From: Actinomycetota bacterium
GTDB taxonomy: Bacteria > Actinomycetota > Humimicrobiia > Humimicrobiales > Humimicrobiaceae
Assembly: GCA_022865545.1 (NCBI GenBank)
Contig: JALHTA010000093.1
Location: 1-11,624 of the forward strand
Reading direction: 5' to 3'
DNA: 11,624 nt
Shown one piece after another: positions 6,895 through 11,624 of the stretch. The notes beneath the pieces were generated by a model. That model saw only the letters and a list, made by a program, of their open reading frames with translations. It was not told the DNA's origin and searched no databases. Positions within the stretch are counted from its first letter, which is position 1. Every line of letters starts with the position of its first letter. The translations under genes were made by a program, and so were the position numbers.

Positions 6895-6961
6895 AAAGAT
6901 ATCCCGGGCAGGCTCTAACCTCCTTAAAAAGGAAAGTATCCAGGAGAAAACCGATAAATTA
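6895..6961. other. Convergent intergenic gap without a clear terminator
   Basis: The protease gene and hypE end facing each other here. The only structures are weak: TCCTT/AAGGA around AAA at 6921-6933, and CTCCT (6920-6924) with AGGAG (6942-6946). Neither is followed at once by a convincing T-run on its own strand, though a T-run relative to hypE transcription occurs at 6894-6898. Confidence 0.35.
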
Positions 6962-7996
6962 TTAACATATCCTTGGAAGTTGTTCACTATAATGAAGATC
7001 CAGAAGGCGTTCTGTACCGATGTCTGTTTTCAGCACCACGATTCCCTTACCTTCTTTTGAGACTTCACCTATTATTGCGCTCTCTTTCCCGTATTTATTA
7101 GATCTCATCACTTCCACCACCTTGTCGGCATCATCTTTTCCTACAAAGACAACCATCTTGCCTTCATTTGCAATATATAGTGGATCCATGCCGAGGAATT
7201 CGCAGATCCCTCTGGCCTGTTTTTGCAGCGGTACACTTTCCTGTGATAGATTGATATCAAGACCAGAGTTTCTGGCTATTTCAAAAAGAACTGTTGCAAG
7301 ACCGCCCCTGGTAGCATCGCGGAGAGCATGTATCTGGTCAGACACTGAAATCATCTCCCTTACTAGATCATAAAGAGGAGCGCAGTCACTTATAATATCG
7401 GTCTTAAAATTAAACTCTTTTCTCTGGCTTAAAATTGCAAGTCCGTGATCAGCTATTGTCCCATTTATTATTATTTTATCTCCAGGTTTTATTTTATTGG
7501 GATTTATCTGATAATTATTATCTACAATACCGATGCCTGCGGTATTTATGAATATCTTGTCAACACTACCTTTATCAACAACCTTGGTGTCACCAGTAAT
7601 GATATTCAGGCCTGTCTCACCAAGCATCTCACTGATGGAAGTTAGGATTTTTTTGAAATCCGGGACCGGAAAACCCTCCTCGAGAATAAAGGAAAGACTC
7701 AGCGCTAATGGTTTGCAGCCGCTTGTAGCCAGGTCATTTACTGTACCACAGATACTTAGCTTTCCAATGTCACCTCCCGGGAAAAATATGGGGTTTACAA
7801 CAAAGCTATCAGTAGTGAAGGCAAGACTTTTGCTATTATCCAATCTTAATACCGCACTGTCTTCAAGTTTTTGGAGAATATCATTTCCAATATAATCAAG
7901 CAGCAGATCATTTATTAACTGGGCACTTTTTATGCCGCCGTCACCGTGTGATAATTGAATAATATCATCAGAGAAATCTTTTTTTTGTTTATTCAT
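6962..7996 (-). CDS. hypE: Hydrogenase maturation factor HypE (carbamoyl dehydratase)
   Basis: HypE takes the carbamoyl group made by HypF onto its C-terminal cysteine and dehydrates it with ATP to a thiocyanate, the source of the two cyanide ligands on the active-site iron. The 344-residue protein is a PurM/SelD-like ATP enzyme. It has LSHGDGG near residue 15, the DATRGG motif at 227-232, and the diagnostic ending PRIC, so Cys344 is the carbamoylated residue and is intact. ATG 7996-7994 has AAAGG at 8002-8006 upstream. It is the last gene of the minus-strand hypFCDE operon, 24 bases after hypD, and converges on the protease gene. Confidence 0.97.
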   Translation of the reverse strand: MNKQKKDFSDDIIQLSHGDGGIKSAQLINDLLLDYIGNDILQKLEDSAVLRLDNSKSLAFTTDSFVVNPIFFPGGDIGKLSICGTVNDLATSGCKPLALSLSFILEEGFPVPDFKKILTSISEMLGETGLNIITGDTKVVDKGSVDKIFINTAGIGIVDNNYQINPNKIKPGDKIIINGTIADHGLAILSQRKEFNFKTDIISDCAPLYDLVREMISVSDQIHALRDATRGGLATVLFEIARNSGLDINLSQESVPLQKQARGICEFLGMDPLYIANEGKMVVFVGKDDADKVVEVMRSNKYGKESAIIGEVSKEGKGIVVLKTDIGTERLLDLHYSEQLPRIC

Positions 7997-8020
7997 TCTT
8001 ACCTTTCTAAATCAAGATTC

Positions 8021-9088
8021 TTATCTCAACCTTTCATATTTATAATATGCGGCGCATGAACCTTCGCTGGATACCATGCATGGTCCAATAGGGTTTTCAG
8101 GCTTGCACACCCTTGAAAAAAGCTTGCAGTCAAAGGGTTTGATTATGCCTTTAAGGACGCTTCCACACTGACAGCCCGGGGGTTCCTTTGAATCTGTAAC
8201 CTCAACCGGAAATTTTTTCATAGCATCCAGGGACATATACTCTTCCCTCAATTTAAGGCCGGTTTTAGGGAGCACCCCAATACCTCTCCAATAAGAATCA
8301 CAAGGTTCAAATATTTCATCGATAATAGAAACAGCCGTGGGGTTTCCATTACTTGTGACCACTCTTCTATACTGGATCTGAACTTCTGGTATTTTTGAAT
8401 TGTATTGCTTCATTAGCATATTAAGGGATTCCAATATATCAAGTGGCTCGAAACCGGATATAACACAGGGGATCCTGTATTTATCAGCAATAAAATTATA
8501 GGGAAGGCTTCCTATAATGGCAGAAACGTGACCAGGGCAGAGGAAGCCATCAATTTTAATTTCTTCATCAAGCAGGAGCAGCTCAAGTGCGGGAGGTACT
8601 AATTTGTGAATATTAAAAATATAAAAATTATTAATATTTTCCTCATATGCTCTTTTTACAATAACAGAAGAAAGGGGAATAGTAGTCTCAAAGCCGATTC
8701 CAAGAAAGACGACATCTCTTTCAGGATTATTTTTAGCAAAATCCAGTGCATCCAGCGGGCTGTAACATATCCTGATATCCTTGCCTGATGCTTTTTCAAG
8801 CTGTAGGCTTGATATGGATCCGGGGACCCTTATCATATCGCCAAATGTGAAAAGGGTTACTGGATAGTCCCTTATTATTCCAATTATCCAGTTAATGTCT
8901 TTGCTGGAAGTGACACATACTGGACATCCGGGACCACTGATCAAATTGATCTCTTCAGGTAATATCTGCCGGAGGCCATTTCTTGAAATAGCCATTGTGT
9001 GCGTACCGCAGACTTCCATAATATTTATTTGTTCTGAAGGCCTGTTATCTATTAAGGATTTTCTTAGATCATTGATTTCCTTCTTCAT
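8021..9088 (-). CDS. hypD: Hydrogenase maturation factor HypD (Fe-S scaffold for the Fe(CN)2CO unit)
   Basis: HypD, together with HypC, holds the iron while cyanide and CO ligands are attached. In its 355 residues are MEVCGTHT (Cys27), GPGCPVC (Cys55 and Cys58, the thiol pair), FLCPGHVS (from residue 182), SGFEPLDIL, and the C-terminal 4Fe-4S region with a CxC (306/308), Cys321, Cys328, and further cysteines 337 and 345. All the family's signature cysteines appear present. The start overlaps the end of hypC by 20 bases, and its ribosome site AAGGA (9097-9101) lies inside hypC, which suggests coupled translation of the two partner proteins. Confidence 0.97.
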   Translation of the reverse strand: MKKEINDLRKSLIDNRPSEQINIMEVCGTHTMAISRNGLRQILPEEINLISGPGCPVCVTSSKDINWIIGIIRDYPVTLFTFGDMIRVPGSISSLQLEKASGKDIRICYSPLDALDFAKNNPERDVVFLGIGFETTIPLSSVIVKRAYEENINNFYIFNIHKLVPPALELLLLDEEIKIDGFLCPGHVSAIIGSLPYNFIADKYRIPCVISGFEPLDILESLNMLMKQYNSKIPEVQIQYRRVVTSNGNPTAVSIIDEIFEPCDSYWRGIGVLPKTGLKLREEYMSLDAMKKFPVEVTDSKEPPGCQCGSVLKGIIKPFDCKLFSRVCKPENPIGPCMVSSEGSCAAYYKYERLR

Positions 9089-9296
9089 CTAACCATTCCT
9101 TCCAATAACCCTGGGTTACCAATGCTTCTTCCTTATCAATGACTTGTATTGCAAAGCCTGCATGTACTATGACATAATCATCTTTTTTTAAATCTGGAAG
9201 AAGAGTTATATCAACTTCCTTTTCAACGCCAAGACTTTCAATAATAGCAGTATGTTTGCTTATGTTTATTACCCTGGCAGGTATAGCTAAGCACAT
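9069..9296 (-). CDS. hypC: Hydrogenase maturation chaperone HypC
   Basis: HypC is a small chaperone that carries the iron unit with HypD and delivers it to the large-subunit precursor. The 75-residue protein starts with the diagnostic MCLAIPARV, in which Cys2 becomes the functional N-terminal cysteine after methionine removal. It also has the OB-fold-like stretch DYVIVHAGFAIQ. Its length is normal for the family. A good AAAGGAG (9306-9312) lies 9 bases before the ATG. It sits 21 bases after hypF, and its 3' end overlaps hypD. Confidence 0.97.
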   Translation of the reverse strand: MCLAIPARVINISKHTAIIESLGVEKEVDITLLPDLKKDDYVIVHAGFAIQVIDKEEALVTQGYWKEWLDEEGNQ

Positions 9297-9317
9297 TGTT
9301 TTATGCTCCTTTCTATA

Positions 9318-11624
9318 TTAAATATTCTTAATTGATGCAATATAGGCCTGTCCTAGTGAAATACCTCCATCATTTACAGGCACTTTAAAATTTGAATAGA
9401 CTTTAAAATCATTATTTTCCAGTAGTTCAAAACAAAGATCAAGCAGGTAACCATTCTGGAAAACTCCACCCGATAAAGCAATATTTTCAATATTATTATT
9501 TTTCCTGGCAGACATACTTATATCCAGAACGATCTGGGCAAGTGTATTATGAAACTTGTAAGATATCTCACTTTTCCCTTTGCTATTCTTTATATCATTT
9601 ACGATCTGAGAGAATATCATAAAGTCATCTATAATATATTTTTTATCATTCTTGTCAAGACCAGTCTCATATCTTTGATCTTTTTCAATATCTAATTTAT
9701 TACGGTTTATTAAGCTTCCATAGAGTTTTTCATCAATTTTCATCTCAAGACCTATAGCGGCTTCTCCCTCAAAACTGATAATATGTTTTATACCAAGAAG
9801 GGAGCTGACTGCGTCAAACAGCCTACCCATGCTTGTAGTGACAGGACTATTAAAGCCGGACAGGACCTGGCCCTCGATAGCATCGATCTCCACAGGATCG
9901 ATCATATCTTTATATTCAGGTTGAATACTATAAACATAGTCCTTAAAATCTAGATCTTGTGTATCGCAATCCCCAAAAAGTCTTCTAAGATAGACAATGG
10001 TCATCCTGTAAGGCTTCTTAATTGATACAGAGCCGCCAGGTAATACTTTTTCATCTAGATGAGCGATCCTTGTAAATTCCAGGTCACTATTAATTAAAAA
10101 AACTTCACTACCCCATACCTTTCCATCCAGTCCAAAACCAGTTCCGTCCCATGCAAATCCAAGCAGGCCTCCGCTTAAATTATTTTCAGCCATAACGCTT
10201 GCAATATGAGATTGGTGATGTTGTACGGGTACAAGTTTTTTCCCGCTCCTGTCGAGCTCCTGTGCAAATCTTGTAGACACATAATCAGGATGCAAATCAT
10301 GCGCGATGATATCGAAATCTTTGATCCCGAACAATTTCTTGTAATCACTATAAATAGACCTAAAAAATTCTATTGAACTGATATTGTCCAGGTCGCCAAT
10401 ATGCTGTGTTGTGATTGCATAACCACAGGTCAGAAAAGTAAGTGTGTTTTTCTCATGTGCCCCTGTAGCGAGTATATTTTTATTATCAATACCGATACAT
10501 GAACTTACAGGATATGGAGCATAACCCCGCGCACGGCGAAGAACCATTTCCCTTTCCCTGAAAACTTTAACCACCGAATCATCATAGCGTGAATATATAT
10601 CCCTATCATGGATCAGGTAATAATCACAAACGCCATCCAGTTTTTTTATTGCTTCATTGTTCCCAGAGGCTATAGGTTCCTCAGTTATATTGCCGCTGGT
10701 CATTATAAGGGGAAAATCTATATACTCAAAGAGAATATGGTGAATAGGTGTATAGGGGAGCATTACCCCGTCCCTCTTATTGTCCAGGGAAACCTGGTAG
10801 GAGAGAGGGTACTCATTACATTTTTTCTTGAGAAGCACTATTGGAGCATTTGTGGATCCAAGAATAGAAGATTCTAAAATTTCAAGATGATAATACCTTT
10901 TTACCCAGTCAATATTACTTGCCATAATAGCAAAAGGTTTTGAAGGTCTTAATTTTCTATCCCTTAATCTTTTTGCAGTTTTATCAGATCGACCGTCACA
11001 GGCGATCTGGAATCCTCCCAGACTTTTGATCCCTATGATCTTTCCGTCCAATAATAAGTTAGCCGCCGTTTTCAGGGGGTCGCCGGTATCGGTTATATTA
11101 CCGTGTTCATCAATTAGCATAAGTACCGGCCCGCATTTTTTACAGGCATTGGGTTGTGCGTGAAAGCGTCTATCAAGAGGATTATCGTATTCAGCCCTGC
11201 ACTCGTCACACATATTGAACCTATTCATGGTAGTGGCCGGTCTATCATATGGCATTTCTTTTATTATAGTAAATCTAGGTCCGCAATTAGTGCAATTTGT
11301 AAATGGATAGTGGTATCTGCCAGTATTATCCGGGTCCATAATATCTTCAACACATTTGGCACAGGTAGCAATATCGGGGGAGATCAGCTGAAACCTGGAA
11401 TCAGTTTTTATGCTTTTATTAATTTGAAAACCTTCTATGATTTCATATGGGATTTTTTTAAGTACAATGTTTTCAATTAAAGCCGGTGTTGGTTTATTTT
11501 CTTTTATCAGCCCGATAAAATTTTCCACTTCAACGGAAGAAGCATTAATTTTTATCAAGATTCCTTCAGTAGTATTTGATACATTTCCGGAAAATCCAGA
11601 GCTCCGGGCAAGATTGTATATAAA
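9318..11624 (-). CDS. hypF: Carbamoyltransferase HypF (5' end outside window)
   Basis: HypF converts carbamoyl phosphate and ATP to carbamoyl-adenylate and transfers the carbamoyl group to HypE. The reading frame stays open to the right edge, so 768 residues are visible and roughly 20-30 N-terminal ones are missing. The first visible residues (YNLARSSGFSGNVSNTTEG) are the middle of the acylphosphatase domain, so a TTG at 11558 cannot be the true start. Then come four zinc CxxC pairs (cysteines 88/91, 111/114, 139/142, 161/164), a YrdC-like domain (KPFAIMA, SGNITEEPIA), and the Kae1-like carbamoyltransferase domain with VQHHQSH (467-473), DGTG (493-496), and ALSGGVFQN near the end. The C-terminus is complete. 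It leads the visible hypFCDE operon, whose promoter lies outside the window. Confidence 0.97.
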   Translation of the reverse strand, partial: FIYNLARSSGFSGNVSNTTEGILIKINASSVEVENFIGLIKENKPTPALIENIVLKKIPYEIIEGFQINKSIKTDSRFQLISPDIATCAKCVEDIMDPDNTGRYHYPFTNCTNCGPRFTIIKEMPYDRPATTMNRFNMCDECRAEYDNPLDRRFHAQPNACKKCGPVLMLIDEHGNITDTGDPLKTAANLLLDGKIIGIKSLGGFQIACDGRSDKTAKRLRDRKLRPSKPFAIMASNIDWVKRYYHLEILESSILGSTNAPIVLLKKKCNEYPLSYQVSLDNKRDGVMLPYTPIHHILFEYIDFPLIMTSGNITEEPIASGNNEAIKKLDGVCDYYLIHDRDIYSRYDDSVVKVFREREMVLRRARGYAPYPVSSCIGIDNKNILATGAHEKNTLTFLTCGYAITTQHIGDLDNISSIEFFRSIYSDYKKLFGIKDFDIIAHDLHPDYVSTRFAQELDRSGKKLVPVQHHQSHIASVMAENNLSGGLLGFAWDGTGFGLDGKVWGSEVFLINSDLEFTRIAHLDEKVLPGGSVSIKKPYRMTIVYLRRLFGDCDTQDLDFKDYVYSIQPEYKDMIDPVEIDAIEGQVLSGFNSPVTTSMGRLFDAVSSLLGIKHIISFEGEAAIGLEMKIDEKLYGSLINRNKLDIEKDQRYETGLDKNDKKYIIDDFMIFSQIVNDIKNSKGKSEISYKFHNTLAQIVLDISMSARKNNNIENIALSGGVFQNGYLLDLCFELLENNDFKVYSNFKVPVNDGGISLGQAYIASIKNI

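Noticed and set aside
6894..6961. Bidirectional intrinsic terminator between the convergent operons
   Set aside because: Only 5-base stems are present and none pairs with an adjacent T-run well enough for a firm call.
10608..11480. Plus-strand open frames under hypF
   Set aside because: hypF motifs are continuous across this region; these are antisense shadows.
1..11624. A wholly new multi-gene system
   Set aside because: Every substantial gene except the DUF1015 gene belongs to a well-characterised hydrogenase structural or maturation family.

Overview
The window is a [NiFe]-hydrogenase locus from a low-GC, presumably anaerobic prokaryote. It holds one NAD(P)-linked, group 3b (sulfhydrogenase-type) enzyme and most of the genes needed to assemble its metal centre. 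AGG/AGA arginine and ATA isoleucine codons are common. Clear Shine-Dalgarno sites and sigma-70-like promoters (for example TTGTCA-17-TATAAT) argue for a bacterium. The subunit order, however, is the one known from the Pyrococcus soluble hydrogenases. I cannot assign a phylum from the sequence.

Layout. Positions 1-1099 (minus) carry most of a DUF1015 protein gene that runs off the left edge. A divergent intergenic region of about 290 bases separates it from hypB (1390-2037, plus). A 268-base regulatory region follows, with two pairs of 11-base-phased TTACAAA repeats on either side of a promoter-like sequence. Next come four tightly packed plus-strand genes (2306-6273): beta (two 4Fe-4S clusters), gamma (FAD, NAD(P), 2Fe-2S), delta (hydrogenase small subunit) and alpha (NiFe large subunit). 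After a long hairpin in the intergenic gap lies a hydrogenase maturation endopeptidase gene (6376-6894). Converging on it from the right is a minus-strand maturation operon, hypF-hypC-hypD-hypE (11624 to 6962). hypF is cut at its 5' end by the window edge.

How it works together (known family roles). HypF and HypE make the cyanide ligands from carbamoyl phosphate. HypC and HypD assemble the Fe(CN)2CO unit. HypB helps deliver nickel. The endopeptidase then removes the short tail after the last nickel-binding motif of the large subunit. In the finished enzyme electrons pass between H2 at the NiFe site, the small-subunit clusters, the beta-subunit clusters, the gamma 2Fe-2S and FAD, and NAD(P). 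No hypA is visible.

The enzymatic content is a known system. The least explained parts are the repeat-flanked promoter upstream of the structural operon, the long hairpin between the large subunit and its protease, and an inverted repeat straddling the hypB stop codon.
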